This document shows positions 37,012 through 44,952 of a DNA stretch of 64,000 nt, one piece after another. Below the pieces are notes generated by a model. That model did not search any database. It saw nothing but the letters and a program-made list of their open reading frames with translations, and was not told where the DNA came from. Source of the stretch: a candidate division WOR-1 bacterium RIFOXYB2_FULL_45_9 (lineage in GTDB: Bacteria; Margulisbacteria; WOR-1; O2-12-FULL-45-9; XYB2-FULL-48-7). The position numbers and the translations under genes are program-made. Where the stretch lies: positions 1,303,277 through 1,367,276 of the forward strand of contig MEUD01000001.1 of NCBI GenBank assembly GCA_001771575.1, read 5' to 3'. Every line of letters begins with the position of its first letter. The first letter of the stretch is position 1.

Positions 37012-38820
37012 ATGTTTAGAATTATCGCGATTTTACTGTTATGTTGCTGTCTTGCCTTCCCTTTGTTTGCCGCCGATATCCCGACTTTTTACGGTCAGGA
37101 AGTCCTGGTTACCGGCTCTCGCTTGCCTCAATCGATCGGTCTCTCTCCTTGGAACGCCACGATCATTAATCGATTACAGCTTAAGGAATGTTCTAATGTA
37201 GGAGAAGCGGTCAGAAATGTTTCCGGTCTTGACGTTATCTCTTATGGCTATCTTGGTTCGGTCGGCTCAGCCCGCCTCCGCGGAGCGAACGCTTCCCAGG
37301 TCCTGATCTTGATCGATGGCCGTCGGATGAATTCCCCCACGCTCGGCTCCTTTGACCTGGGGGACATTTTGACCTCAAACGTGGAACGAGTGGAGATTGT
37401 TCGCTCGCCACTTTCCGCCCTGTATGGTTCGGACGCGATTTCCGGCGTGATCAATATTATCACCAAAAAACCTCAAGACGAGAGGGCGGTTTCCATTATT
37501 AACGGCTCGTACGGGACCTGGCAATACGGAGTCCGGCTGGGTGGAGGAAATTATCTTTTGACCGCCGATTATATCCAGTCGGAAGGTTTCAGGAAAAACA
37601 GCGCTTACCTTGCCAGGAACGTTTATGGGAAATTTATCCTGCCGCTCGGCTTTGCCGATCTCGTTGTTGACGGGAGTATTTATGACGCGCGCAAGGGGAT
37701 CCCAGGCGTCCCGACGTCGGAGGGGGATCCGGCTTCCGCCACGGAACCAAACGACCGGCAGGCCGATCGCAACTTGAGCGCCTCCGCCGCTTTAACCAAC
37801 GAAAATTTTACCTTGCGTGCCTATGCCAACTCGCTTGATCAAAAGATCGACCCTTATATTTTTGGGTTTTCTTACAATAAAGGGTGGCGCAATGGCCTGG
37901 ACTGGCAGCAAAACATTGACCTGGGAATCGGGAAAACATTGTATGGGTTCGAGCTTATTGGGGACAGGGGAGAATCGACCCTGGCCGGGGCGCATACGGT
38001 CAGCAACTATGCCGCTTTTGTTCAAGACGAGTTTTCCTTAGGGAGGATCGCTTTTTCTCTCTCCTTGCGGGGGGACAAACACAGTACCGCCGGGACATCG
38101 GTCAATCCGCGACTCGGTTTAACGTACCAGCTTGGCCGCAACCTGGCCCTCAAACTTTCAGCCGGAAGCGCGTTCCGCGCGCCGACTTTGAACGAGCTAT
38201 ACTGGAATGACCCGGCCTGGGGAATGTTCGGCAATGCTTCACTAAAACCGGAAAGATCAACTTCGTACAATATCGCGCTGGAGAGGAACATCGGCGACCG
38301 GCAGATCGTTAGAGCGAGCTATTACCAGGCCAATATTACCGATATGATCCTCTGGTCGTATGATCCGGCGACTTTTCAGACGCTGGCGACCAACATCGGA
38401 GAAGTATATTCGAGCGGGGTCGAATTTGACCTGGAGCAGAACATAGCCTCCGGAAAAGGGTGGGCCAATTATACCTATCAGCAGGTGATCGACAAGAAGG
38501 TCGCGGTCGATAAGCAGGTCCCCTATACTCCGCGCTCAAAATACAATGTTGGACTGATCATGGGGAGCGGAACTTTGCTTGTCAGGCACGTTGGAGGACG
38601 CTTTGCCGATTCTCAAAACACGATCGAGCTTCCGGCATACACGGTCGTTGATCTCCGCCTGGCCCGTCCGCTTTTTGGGGCCGAAGCGACGTTCGCGGTC
38701 AACAACGTTTTTGACGAGCAATATAGCGAAGCTTTTGGCCTTGATCCCAACACTTACGCGATGCGCAAATACCCCATGCCGAGGCGTAATTATTCGCTGG
38801 GCGTGAAATGGGTCTTTTAG
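37012..38820 (+). CDS. TonB-dependent outer-membrane receptor, BtuB-like
   Basis: The 602-residue protein has a signal peptide (MFRIIAILLLCCCLAFPLFA), a plug domain (about 25-150: VTGSRLPQSIGLSPW, RLRGANASQVLILIDGRRMN, VERVEIVRSPLSALYGSDAISGVINIITK) and a 22-strand barrel ending in the outer-membrane signature NYSLGVKWVF. GIPGVPTSEGDP resembles BtuB, so vitamin B12 or another corrinoid is a plausible ligand, but this is inference and no cobalamin riboswitch is seen. A TonB-like gene follows. The ribosome site is GGAGG. Confidence 0.88.
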   Translation: MFRIIAILLLCCCLAFPLFAADIPTFYGQEVLVTGSRLPQSIGLSPWNATIINRLQLKECSNVGEAVRNVSGLDVISYGYLGSVGSARLRGANASQVLILIDGRRMNSPTLGSFDLGDILTSNVERVEIVRSPLSALYGSDAISGVINIITKKPQDERAVSIINGSYGTWQYGVRLGGGNYLLTADYIQSEGFRKNSAYLARNVYGKFILPLGFADLVVDGSIYDARKGIPGVPTSEGDPASATEPNDRQADRNLSASAALTNENFTLRAYANSLDQKIDPYIFGFSYNKGWRNGLDWQQNIDLGIGKTLYGFELIGDRGESTLAGAHTVSNYAAFVQDEFSLGRIAFSLSLRGDKHSTAGTSVNPRLGLTYQLGRNLALKLSAGSAFRAPTLNELYWNDPAWGMFGNASLKPERSTSYNIALERNIGDRQIVRASYYQANITDMILWSYDPATFQTLATNIGEVYSSGVEFDLEQNIASGKGWANYTYQQVIDKKVAVDKQVPYTPRSKYNVGLIMGSGTLLVRHVGGRFADSQNTIELPAYTVVDLRLARPLFGAEATFAVNNVFDEQYSEAFGLDPNTYAMRKYPMPRRNYSLGVKWVF

Positions 38821-38849
38821 TCTGTTATAATAACCATGGAGGAAACAAA

Positions 38850-39353
38850 ATGAAAGAATTAACTATGGCGAGAGCGGCGATGTTTTTGGGATTGGGAATG
38901 GCGGCGGCCGCGACCATTTTTGTCATGAGGGCTAATTTGTCCGCGGATCGCGTGTATCCGGTTTTTGCCGGAGAAGAGGTCCGGGTCGCGCGCCAAGCTA
39001 TCGTTAAAGCGGCGCCGGTCGTGGCGGCAAAAACCGCGGCGATGCAACCGGCGATGCAGCCGATCAGGGCTGTCCCCCTGCCGATAATACCGCCGTCGGT
39101 GACCAGGCAGGTCGCCCCGGTCTATCCCCAGACTGCGTTGGAAAACAGTTTGGAAGGGGCGGTCCTTCTTTCGGTGTATATCGGAGATAACGGCCAGCCG
39201 TGGAAAGTAGAAGTCAAAAATTCTTCCGGCAACAGCGCCTTCGACCTGGCGGCGACCACCGCCCTTTGGCAATGGCGTTTTAACCCGGCCAGCCAGGGGA
39301 GCTCGGCGCTCGCCAGCTGGTTCGAAGTCCCGGTGAAATTCGCTCTGGAATAA
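38850..39353 (+). CDS. tonB: TonB-family energy transducer
   Basis: From ATG 38850 (GGAGG 7 nt upstream) it is 167 residues: an N-terminal membrane anchor, a short Ala/Pro linker (PAMQPIRAVPLPIIPP) and a C-terminal TonB domain. The domain has VAPVYPQTALENSLEGAVLLSVYIGDNGQPWKVEVKNSSG and WQWRFNPA. The linker is much shorter than in E. coli TonB, so the periplasm may be narrow or the protein spans it in another way. ExbB and ExbD are not in the window. It follows the receptor gene by 29 nt. Confidence 0.88.
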   Translation: MKELTMARAAMFLGLGMAAAATIFVMRANLSADRVYPVFAGEEVRVARQAIVKAAPVVAAKTAAMQPAMQPIRAVPLPIIPPSVTRQVAPVYPQTALENSLEGAVLLSVYIGDNGQPWKVEVKNSSGNSAFDLAATTALWQWRFNPASQGSSALASWFEVPVKFALE

Positions 39354-39366
39354 AAGGAAATATTGG

Positions 39367-39585
39367 ATGGCTATTGAGTCGTTGGGACGGATGTTGATCT
39401 ATATTGGGATAATTGTAGTCCTGATCGGCGGGTTCCTTGTTCTGTCGGCAAAAGTTCCCTGGATCGGCAGACTGCCGGGGGATATTGTTTATCGGCGGGA
39501 AAATACAACGGTCCTGGTACCGATCACGACCATGATCCTGGCGAGCATTGTCCTGACCATTATACTCAATATTATCCGAAGGTAA
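39367..39585 (+). CDS. DUF2905 small membrane protein
   Basis: The 72-residue protein matches DUF2905: two membrane segments around WIGRLPGDIVYRRENTTVLVPITTMILASIVLTIILN. The PGDI motif is the family hallmark. The function is unknown. It sits directly before tRNA-Pro; a possible tRNA promoter lies within its end. Confidence 0.9.
   Translation: MAIESLGRMLIYIGIIVVLIGGFLVLSAKVPWIGRLPGDIVYRRENTTVLVPITTMILASIVLTIILNIIRR
39548..39575 (+). promoter_or_regulatory. Possible tRNA-Pro promoter
   Basis: TTGTCC, a 16-nt spacer and TATTAT within the end of the DUF2905 gene, about 20 nt before the tRNA. Confidence 0.35.
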
Positions 39586-39595
39586 ATTAAGGAAT

Positions 39596-39671
39596 CGGGG
39601 CGTGGCCCAGCTTGGTCTAAGGCGCTACCTTGGGGTGGTAGAGATCGTGGGTTCAAATCCCGCCGCCCCGA
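39596..39671 (+). tRNA. tRNA-Pro (GGG)
   Basis: The acceptor stem CGGGGCG pairs with CGCCCCG. The anticodon stem CTACC/GGTAG encloses loop TTGGGGT, giving anticodon GGG. The T arm is GTGGG/CCCGC with loop TTCAAAT. CCA is not encoded; five T follow the discriminator A. A protein start lies only 11 nt downstream. Confidence 0.93.
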
Positions 39672-39682
39672 TTTTTAAAATT

Positions 39683-40006
39683 ATGAAAAAAGTCATATTA
39701 TTTTTACTGGTCCTTTCCTTTTCTTTTGGCGCTTCTGGGCTTATGAGCTGCCAGATGGAGAGCAAGTGCTGTTGTTCGGGCGAAGAGAGTTGCTGGGTAA
39801 CGCCTCAACAGGTAGACGCCGTTTCCTCGGCCAATAAACTCTTTGATTTTTTAGCCCTAGCCCTTTTTCCAACCAGTGCGGCGGTCCAAGAGATCGTTAA
39901 CTATTCCCCGATCATTGTTTGCCGGCATTTTAAGGTTGTTTCCCCTCATTTGATAAGTAAAATAGCCCATCCTTCGACCGCCCCGCCTTTAACTATTGGC
40001 GCTTAG
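39683..40006 (+). CDS. Exported Cys-rich protein of unknown function
   Basis: The 107-residue protein begins MKKVILFLLVLSFSFGASGL, a signal peptide. A dense cysteine cluster (CQMESKCCCSGEESCW) follows, then a helical stretch and another Cys. The long version in the ORF track runs through tRNA-Pro and is wrong. There is no Shine-Dalgarno, and the ATG lies 11 nt after the tRNA, so it may be made from the tRNA transcript. The cluster may bind metal; I know no family. Confidence 0.6.
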   Translation: MKKVILFLLVLSFSFGASGLMSCQMESKCCCSGEESCWVTPQQVDAVSSANKLFDFLALALFPTSAAVQEIVNYSPIIVCRHFKVVSPHLISKIAHPSTAPPLTIGA

Positions 40007-40032
40007 ATAAACCAATATTAAAGGAGATAATC

Positions 40033-40263
40033 ATGAAAAAATTATTAGTTTTATTTCTTGGAATAATTCTGCTCGCTTCAATGGCCCTGGCTGAATGCGG
40101 AAGAAGCTGTCAGCCAAAACATTGCAATTCCATTTGCGCTAAATCGCCTTGTTCCATCAAGTGCAAAAATCTTTGTGTAAAAGATATTTGCGGGAAGACA
40201 AGGGATTGCGGTAAATGTGGCTGCCCGATTGAATGCCAAAAGGGGGCCGTGAAAATAAAGTAG
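40033..40263 (+). CDS. Small exported protein with twelve cysteines
   Basis: A 76-residue protein with signal peptide (MKKLLVLFLGIILLASMALA) and a mature part of about 56 residues that holds 12 Cys, mostly in CxxxC, CxxxxC and CxxCxC spacings (ECGRSCQPKHC, CGKCGCPIEC). A strong ribosome site AAGGAG precedes it. The pattern suggests either metal binding or a disulfide knot in the periplasm. I do not know the family. It follows another Cys-rich exported protein and ends at an intrinsic terminator. Confidence 0.7.
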   Translation: MKKLLVLFLGIILLASMALAECGRSCQPKHCNSICAKSPCSIKCKNLCVKDICGKTRDCGKCGCPIECQKGAVKIK

Positions 40264-40283
40264 AGCTGAGTTGCATGTAAGGC

Positions 40284-40315
40284 GGCAGGGTCGCTCGCGA
40301 CCCTGCCCCTTTTTA
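40284..40315 (+). terminator. Strong intrinsic terminator after the Cys-rich gene
   Basis: GGCAGGGTCG and CGACCCTGCC form a perfect 10-bp stem with a CTCG tetraloop, followed by CC and five T. Confidence 0.9.
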
Positions 40316-40324
40316 TTATTTATT

Positions 40325-41356
40325 ATGAGAACAGCTGAATTTGACTATAATTTGCCCGAAGAGCTGATCGCTCAAGCGCCGGCCGCCGATCGGGACCACT
40401 CCCGGCTGATGGTCCTTGACCGGAAAGCGGGTACGATCGACCACCGGGTCTTTTACGAAATACTCGATTATTTCCAACCGGGGGACCTCTTGGTCCTTAA
40501 CAATACCAAAGTGATGCCTGCTAACTTGAGTGGCAGGAAAGAAGATGGCGGGAATATGATCGAGGTTCTATTGAGTAAAGAATTGGCTGGAAGCGACAAG
40601 CCGCGTTTCGAATGCCTGGTCAAACCGGGGAAAAAACTGAAGGTTGGCGACCGGGTTGTTTTCGGCGAGAATGAAGTTGTTGGCACCGTCCTGGAAAAGA
40701 CGGTTAGCGGCGAACAGATCCTTGAATTTAGCGGTGACCTTTGGGGTTATATGCGGAAAGCCGGGGAACTTCCGCTTCCGCCGTACGTCAAAGCGAACCG
40801 CCGCTCCGCCGAGTTGCGGGAACGTTACCAGACAGTCTTTGCCGAGAAGGAGGGGGCTTCCGCCGCCCCAACCGCCGGGCTCCACTTTACCCCGGAGCTC
40901 CTTGCCAATATCGAAGGGCGTGGCGTGAAGATCGCTTACGTTACGCTCCACACCGGATTGGCGACCTTTAAACCGATCTACGCGGAAAATATTGAAGACC
41001 ATCACATGTATTCAGAGACTTTTGAGGTCCCAGCCGAGACGATGTCTATGTTAGGTATGGCTAAAAGAGTGGTCGCGGTCGGGACGACCGCAATTCGGAC
41101 CCTGGAGACGATTGCCGACCAGGTTAAGGCGGGAAATAGAGAGGGGACCAAGGGAGAGACCGCATTATTTATTTATCCCGGTTATCAATTTAAGCTGGTT
41201 GACGCGATCATTACCAATTTTCATTTCCCCCGGACATCGCTTATCGCGCTGGTTGCCGCTTTTGCCGGGCAGGCGTTCACCCTTAATGCCTATGAAGCTG
41301 CGGTCCGAGAAAAATACCGCTTTTATTCGTTCGGCGACGCGATGCTCATCTTGTGA
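40325..41356 (+). CDS. queA: S-adenosylmethionine:tRNA ribosyltransferase-isomerase
   Basis: The enzyme adds the epoxycyclopentane ring of queuosine to preQ1 in tRNA. From ATG 40325 it is 343 residues: FDYNLPEELIAQAPAADRDHSRL at the start, GDLLVLNNTKVMPANL, GAVAAPTAGLHFT-like EGASAAPTAGLHFTPELL, VTLHTGLATFKPI and TNFHFPRTSLIALVAAFAG. The track start at 40271 would cross the terminator. The sequence before the ATG is an AT run without a Shine-Dalgarno; the transcript start is unclear. Confidence 0.96.
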   Translation: MRTAEFDYNLPEELIAQAPAADRDHSRLMVLDRKAGTIDHRVFYEILDYFQPGDLLVLNNTKVMPANLSGRKEDGGNMIEVLLSKELAGSDKPRFECLVKPGKKLKVGDRVVFGENEVVGTVLEKTVSGEQILEFSGDLWGYMRKAGELPLPPYVKANRRSAELRERYQTVFAEKEGASAAPTAGLHFTPELLANIEGRGVKIAYVTLHTGLATFKPIYAENIEDHHMYSETFEVPAETMSMLGMAKRVVAVGTTAIRTLETIADQVKAGNREGTKGETALFIYPGYQFKLVDAIITNFHFPRTSLIALVAAFAGQAFTLNAYEAAVREKYRFYSFGDAMLIL

Positions 41357-41402
41357 TTGCAATAGTAGTGATATAATTTAGTTAATTAAGGAAGGTGTAG
41401 GT

Positions 41403-42371
41403 GTGAAAATCGGAAAAGTATGGGGACTTTTATTGATTGCGATTGTTTTAGTCGGTTTTCAGTTTAAGGCTGATGCTGAAAAGAAGAAAATTGTCCCGGC
41501 CGGAGGACGTAATCAGTTACAAGGATTTGAGGGGAGGATGGGGCAATGGCTAGCCAATGGAACGTCGAAATTCAAAGTGATTAGTTTTAGCTATCCAGCG
41601 ACTGGGCCGAACGGCGAAAAGGCCAACAAAGGGAAAAAGTATGTAGAGATAGAAGTAGAAGTGGTTAATAATCAGAAAAACAATGGTATATATGGTGGAA
41701 CACGCACATTAAATTTAGTAGACAAAGATGGTCAAATATTTGACAGGGTTTATAGTGTTCCGATTGATGATTGGCGCAGACGGGCCGCACCAAAGCGCTT
41801 GAAACCAGGGGAGAATGTTAAATTGTCTTATTTAGCTATTGTTCCCGAAAAGTATTTTCCCGTCAGGTTGGTGTTTGTCCCAGGGGTAGATGTGCCGGTT
41901 TATCGGGTTCGTTTAACAGATGAAGTTAATCTGATTGCCTCAGAAGACCAGACCGAGCTTCAGGGCCGAGAGGGGAAAATCAATGAATGGCTTTTTAATG
42001 GGACTACAAAATTTAAGGTGTATAGCGTAAGCTATCATGATGGCGATCCGCTTGGCCACAAAGCCCCGGTCGGCCGGAAATGGGTGGCGATTGAAATTGA
42101 GATAAAGAACGCGCATAAGAAAACCATGGCGTTTGGCGGGTCATATAAAGTTGTTACCTTGTTTGATCAAAATGGAACGACGTATGATGATTTTTACCAC
42201 GCTAAAAAAGATGATTGGAGCAGACATGAAGGGACAACCCGGCTTCTCCCAGCAGCCGGATTGAAAGCCTGGTATGTTGGAACGATTGATAAAAATTATC
42301 TACCGGTTAAACTGACTTTTCTTCCAGAACCTAAAGCTACGCTCTTTGAAGTCGACTTAAAGACGGAATGA
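41403..42371 (+). CDS. Exported DUF4352-like protein with two repeats (copy 1)
   Basis: The 322-residue protein has a signal peptide (MKIGKVWGLLLIAIVLVGFQFKADA) and two related beta-sandwich-like repeats of about 135 residues. Each repeat contains LQGxEGxxxxWLxNGTxKFKV, then GxKYVEIEVEVVNN and a closing strand before VYRVRL or LFEVDL. DUF4352-type domains look like this. The start is GTG with a ribosome site GGAAGG. Copy 2 lies 36 nt downstream with the same leader sequence, so the gene pair arose by tandem duplication. The pair separates queA from tgt and is more AT-rich than its neighbours. Confidence 0.65.
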   Translation: MKIGKVWGLLLIAIVLVGFQFKADAEKKKIVPAGGRNQLQGFEGRMGQWLANGTSKFKVISFSYPATGPNGEKANKGKKYVEIEVEVVNNQKNNGIYGGTRTLNLVDKDGQIFDRVYSVPIDDWRRRAAPKRLKPGENVKLSYLAIVPEKYFPVRLVFVPGVDVPVYRVRLTDEVNLIASEDQTELQGREGKINEWLFNGTTKFKVYSVSYHDGDPLGHKAPVGRKWVAIEIEIKNAHKKTMAFGGSYKVVTLFDQNGTTYDDFYHAKKDDWSRHEGTTRLLPAAGLKAWYVGTIDKNYLPVKLTFLPEPKATLFEVDLKTE

Positions 42372-42407
42372 GGCTCAATGCTTAGAATTGAAAAGGAAGG
42401 TGTAGGT

Positions 42408-43379
42408 ATGAAAATCGGAAAAGTATGGGGACTCTTGTTGATTGCTGTTGTTTTAGTTGGTTTCCAGTTCAATGCCGAAGCTGAAAAGAAGAAAATTGTT
42501 CCGGCCGGAGGGCGCAATCAACTGCAGGGATTACAGGGGAAAGTCGGAGAATGGCTGGCCAACGGAACGTCGAAATTCAAAGTGATCAGTTTTGAATATC
42601 CGGAGGCCGGACCGAATGGAGAAAAAGCCGGCAGTGGGAAAAAATATATCGCGATCGAAGTGGAGCTGGTCAATAATCAAAAATTCACAACCTCTTATGG
42701 CGGGCCAAATGGCTCATTAAATCTGGTAGATAAAGATGAGCAATTGTTCACAACGGTTTATAATGTTCAAAAAGAAGATTGGAGAAAAAGAGAGCCTTCC
42801 AAACGATTGCTGCCGGGGGCCAGTTTAAAGGTGTTTTATCTCGCCATTGTCCCCCAGGAATATTTTCCGGTCAGATTGGTTTATGTTCCAGGGACAAAAG
42901 TCCCGGTTTATCGGATAAATTTAACGGATGAGGCAACGCCGATCGCGTCGGAAAGCCAAACCAAGCTTCAAGGCCGTGAGGGGAAAATCAATGAATGGCT
43001 TTTTAATGGTACGACAAAATTTAAAGTTTATAGCGTCAGTTATCCGGAAACCGATCCGCTTGGCGCAAAAGCCCCGACCGGACGAAAATGGGTTTTGGTT
43101 GAAGTGGAAATACGAAACGCTCATAAGTACACAAGCTCATTTGGCGGACCGAACTGTGTTTTGACCCTGATCGATCAAAAGGGGGAGGCGTTTGACAAGG
43201 TTTATCACGTAAAAAAAGCCGATTGGCGAAAACGTGAGGGGCCGACCAGGCTTATTCCCGCCGCTGGGCTTAAGGCCTGGTACGCTAGCGCGATCAATGA
43301 TGATTATTTGCCGATCAAAATGACCTTCTTGACGGAACCGAAGGTCCCGCTTTTTGAGGTCGACTTGCAAACGAAATGA
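42408..43379 (+). CDS. Exported DUF4352-like protein with two repeats (copy 2)
   Basis: A 323-residue paralogue of the gene at 41403, closely similar along its length, with signal peptide MKIGKVWGLLLIAVVLVGFQFNAEA and two repeats. The track start at 42378 adds ten residues upstream; ATG 42408 matches copy 1, including the ribosome site GGAAGGTGTAGGT. It ends with ATGA overlapping tgt by 4 nt. Secretion and the beta-rich repeats suggest an envelope or surface role; I cannot name a function. Confidence 0.65.
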   Translation: MKIGKVWGLLLIAVVLVGFQFNAEAEKKKIVPAGGRNQLQGLQGKVGEWLANGTSKFKVISFEYPEAGPNGEKAGSGKKYIAIEVELVNNQKFTTSYGGPNGSLNLVDKDEQLFTTVYNVQKEDWRKREPSKRLLPGASLKVFYLAIVPQEYFPVRLVYVPGTKVPVYRINLTDEATPIASESQTKLQGREGKINEWLFNGTTKFKVYSVSYPETDPLGAKAPTGRKWVLVEVEIRNAHKYTSSFGGPNCVLTLIDQKGEAFDKVYHVKKADWRKREGPTRLIPAAGLKAWYASAINDDYLPIKMTFLTEPKVPLFEVDLQTK

Positions 43380-44455
43380 AATTCGAGATAATCAAGCGAT
43401 CAAGCAAGTCTAAAGCCAGAGTGGGGAAGCTCTATACGCCGCACGGGGTTATCGATACCCCTATGTTTCAGCCGGTTGGGACGCTGGGGACGGTCAAGAC
43501 AATGACCTTTCGCGACCTCAATGAGTTGGAGGCCCAGATCATTCTTTCCAATACTTATCATTTGTACTTGCGCCCGGGGATCGAATTGATCAAAGCGGCT
43601 GGCGGCCTTCATAAGTTCATGCACTGGGACAAGCCGATCCTGACCGATTCGGGCGGTTTTCAGGTCTTTTCCCTGGCCCACATGAGGACCGTGACCGATG
43701 ATGGGGTTGAGTTCACCTCCCACCTTGATGGGACCAAGCATTTCCTGACCCCGGAAAAGGTGGTTGACATTCAGACCGCTTTTGGCTCGGACATCATGAT
43801 GCCGCTTGATGAATGCGTCGCTTATCCCTGCGGCAAACAGGAAGCGGAAGCGGCTTTGGTTAGAACGACCAGTTGGGCGAAGCAGGCTTATAAGTATTGG
43901 CAAAATAAAAAACAAACGGAAAAATGCCCGACCCTGTTTGGGATCGCTCAAGGCTCCACCTATAAAGATTTACGGAAGATCTCGGCTGAACAGATCGCCG
44001 AGATCGGCTTTCCAGGCTACGGGATCGGCGGATTATCGGTTGGCGAACCGCAGAACGAGATGTTCGAGATGCTCGATATTGTCACCGACATTCTCCAGCC
44101 CGACCGTCCCCGGCATTTATTGGGTGTAGGGTATGCTCCTGACATCTTAGGCGGGATTAAGCTGGGGGCCGACCTCTTTGACTGCGTCATTCCGACCCGG
44201 CTTGCCCGGCACGGTTCTTTTTTGACCCTTGAAGGGAAGACCAGTATCCGTTTGGCCGAGTTTGAGAAGGACTTTTCGCCGATCGATCCGGAATGCGACT
44301 GTTTCGCCTGCCGTAACTTCTCGAAGGCCTATATTCGCCATCTCTTCTGGGCCCGGGAGATCACCGCGATGTACCTCTTGACGATCCACAACCTCCGCTT
44401 TTTTATGCGTTTGATGGAGAAGACCCGAAAGGATATTTTAGAAGATCGTCTGTAA
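43376..44455 (+). CDS. tgt: tRNA-guanine transglycosylase
   Basis: The 359-residue enzyme exchanges G34 for preQ1 in tRNAs with GUN anticodons. It has the DSGGFQVFSLA loop, GIGGLSVGE, the catalytic Asp in LFDCVIPTRLARHG and a zinc site CDCFACRNFSKAYIRHLF. It overlaps the second DUF4352-like gene by 4 nt. A convergent tRNA-Val gene begins 1 nt after its stop. Confidence 0.96.
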   Translation: MKFEIIKRSSKSKARVGKLYTPHGVIDTPMFQPVGTLGTVKTMTFRDLNELEAQIILSNTYHLYLRPGIELIKAAGGLHKFMHWDKPILTDSGGFQVFSLAHMRTVTDDGVEFTSHLDGTKHFLTPEKVVDIQTAFGSDIMMPLDECVAYPCGKQEAEAALVRTTSWAKQAYKYWQNKKQTEKCPTLFGIAQGSTYKDLRKISAEQIAEIGFPGYGIGGLSVGEPQNEMFEMLDIVTDILQPDRPRHLLGVGYAPDILGGIKLGADLFDCVIPTRLARHGSFLTLEGKTSIRLAEFEKDFSPIDPECDCFACRNFSKAYIRHLFWAREITAMYLLTIHNLRFFMRLMEKTRKDILEDRL

Positions 44456-44456
44456 A

Positions 44457-44533
44457 TGGTGGGCAGTGCTGGACTCGAACCAGCGACCTCCTCGGTGTAA
44501 GCGAGGCATTCTAACCAGCTGAACTAACTGCCC
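44457..44533 (-). tRNA. tRNA-Val (TAC)
   Basis: The acceptor GGGCAGT pairs with ACTGCCC; the anticodon arm CCTCG/CGAGG has loop CTTACAC with anticodon TAC; the T arm loop is TTCGAGT. CCA is encoded. The gene ends 1 nt from the tgt stop on the opposite strand. Confidence 0.95.
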
Positions 44534-44537
44534 GGAA

Positions 44538-44612
44538 TGGTGGGCGCGAGAGGTATCGAACCTCTGACTTCCTGCGTGTGAAGCAGGCGTTCTACCACTG
44601 AACTACGCGCCC
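44538..44612 (-). tRNA. tRNA-Val (CAC)
   Basis: Acceptor GGGCGCG pairs with CGCGCCC; anticodon stem CCTGC/GCAGG encloses TTCACAC, anticodon CAC. CCA is encoded. It lies 4 nt upstream of the other tRNA-Val and shares its promoter. Confidence 0.94.
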
Positions 44613-44634
44613 CTAAAGGGAAATCGGCTCTTCT

Positions 44635-44663
44635 ATGGTAGCATGCCTTGACGCCTCCAGCAA
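44635..44663 (-). promoter_or_regulatory. Promoter of the two tRNA-Val genes
   Basis: TTGCTG, a 17-nt spacer and TACCAT with an extended TGC on the minus strand, about 15-20 nt upstream of tRNA-Val (CAC). It overlaps the divergent tRNA-Ile2 promoter. Confidence 0.55.
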
Positions 44664-44676
44664 GCTGGGGTAGACT
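44648..44676 (+). promoter_or_regulatory. Promoter of tRNA-Ile2
   Basis: TTGACG, a 17-nt spacer and TAGACT, 16 nt before the tRNA. Its spacer contains the -35 of the opposite tRNA-Val promoter, so the two polymerases would compete. Confidence 0.6.
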
Positions 44677-44692
44677 GATTATCAGACGAGAA

Positions 44693-44765
44693 GGGCCCTT
44701 AGCTCAATGGTTAGAGCAATCGACTCATAATCGATTGGTTATAGGTTCGAGTCCTATAGGGCCCA
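44693..44765 (+). tRNA. tRNA-Ile2 (CAT, lysidine-modified)
   Basis: Acceptor GGGCCCT pairs with AGGGCCC; anticodon stem ATCGA/TCGAT has loop CTCATAA, anticodon CAT. The TTAGCTCA...TTAGAGCA D arm and GACTCATAATC anticodon arm match the E. coli AUA-reading isoleucine tRNA rather than either methionine tRNA. TilS would convert C34 to lysidine. CCA is not encoded and six T follow. Confidence 0.85.
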
Positions 44766-44787
44766 TTTTTTAAGGAGGCTGTTTTAT

Positions 44788-44952
44788 ATGGTTGAAAAAG
44801 CGAAAAGCATCGATGAATTATTGGCGCAAATCGACGAATTTGAGAAAACGATCCGCGGGTTGGGTGAAAATGTCGCAAAGTTAAAGCAAAAGCTCCTGGA
44901 AAACAAGTCTAAATACGGGCCCGATATCTCGGCATGGCCAAAAGAAGCCTAA
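44788..44952 (+). CDS. Small coiled-coil protein (54 residues, below the ORF-track cutoff)
   Basis: ATG 44788 follows a strong AAGGAGG and opens 54 codons: MVEKAKSIDELLAQIDEFEK, then a heptad-rich ENVAKLKQKLLENK stretch, ending PDISAWPKEA. It resembles small XseB-like or coiled-coil helper proteins, but not clearly enough to name. The gene lies 22 nt after tRNA-Ile2 and overlaps the next gene by 19 nt. Confidence 0.6.
   Translation: MVEKAKSIDELLAQIDEFEKTIRGLGENVAKLKQKLLENKSKYGPDISAWPKEA

Noticed and set aside
39602-40006. 134-residue ORF reading through tRNA-Pro
   Set aside because: The first 27 codons are tRNA sequence; a signal peptide starts at 39683.
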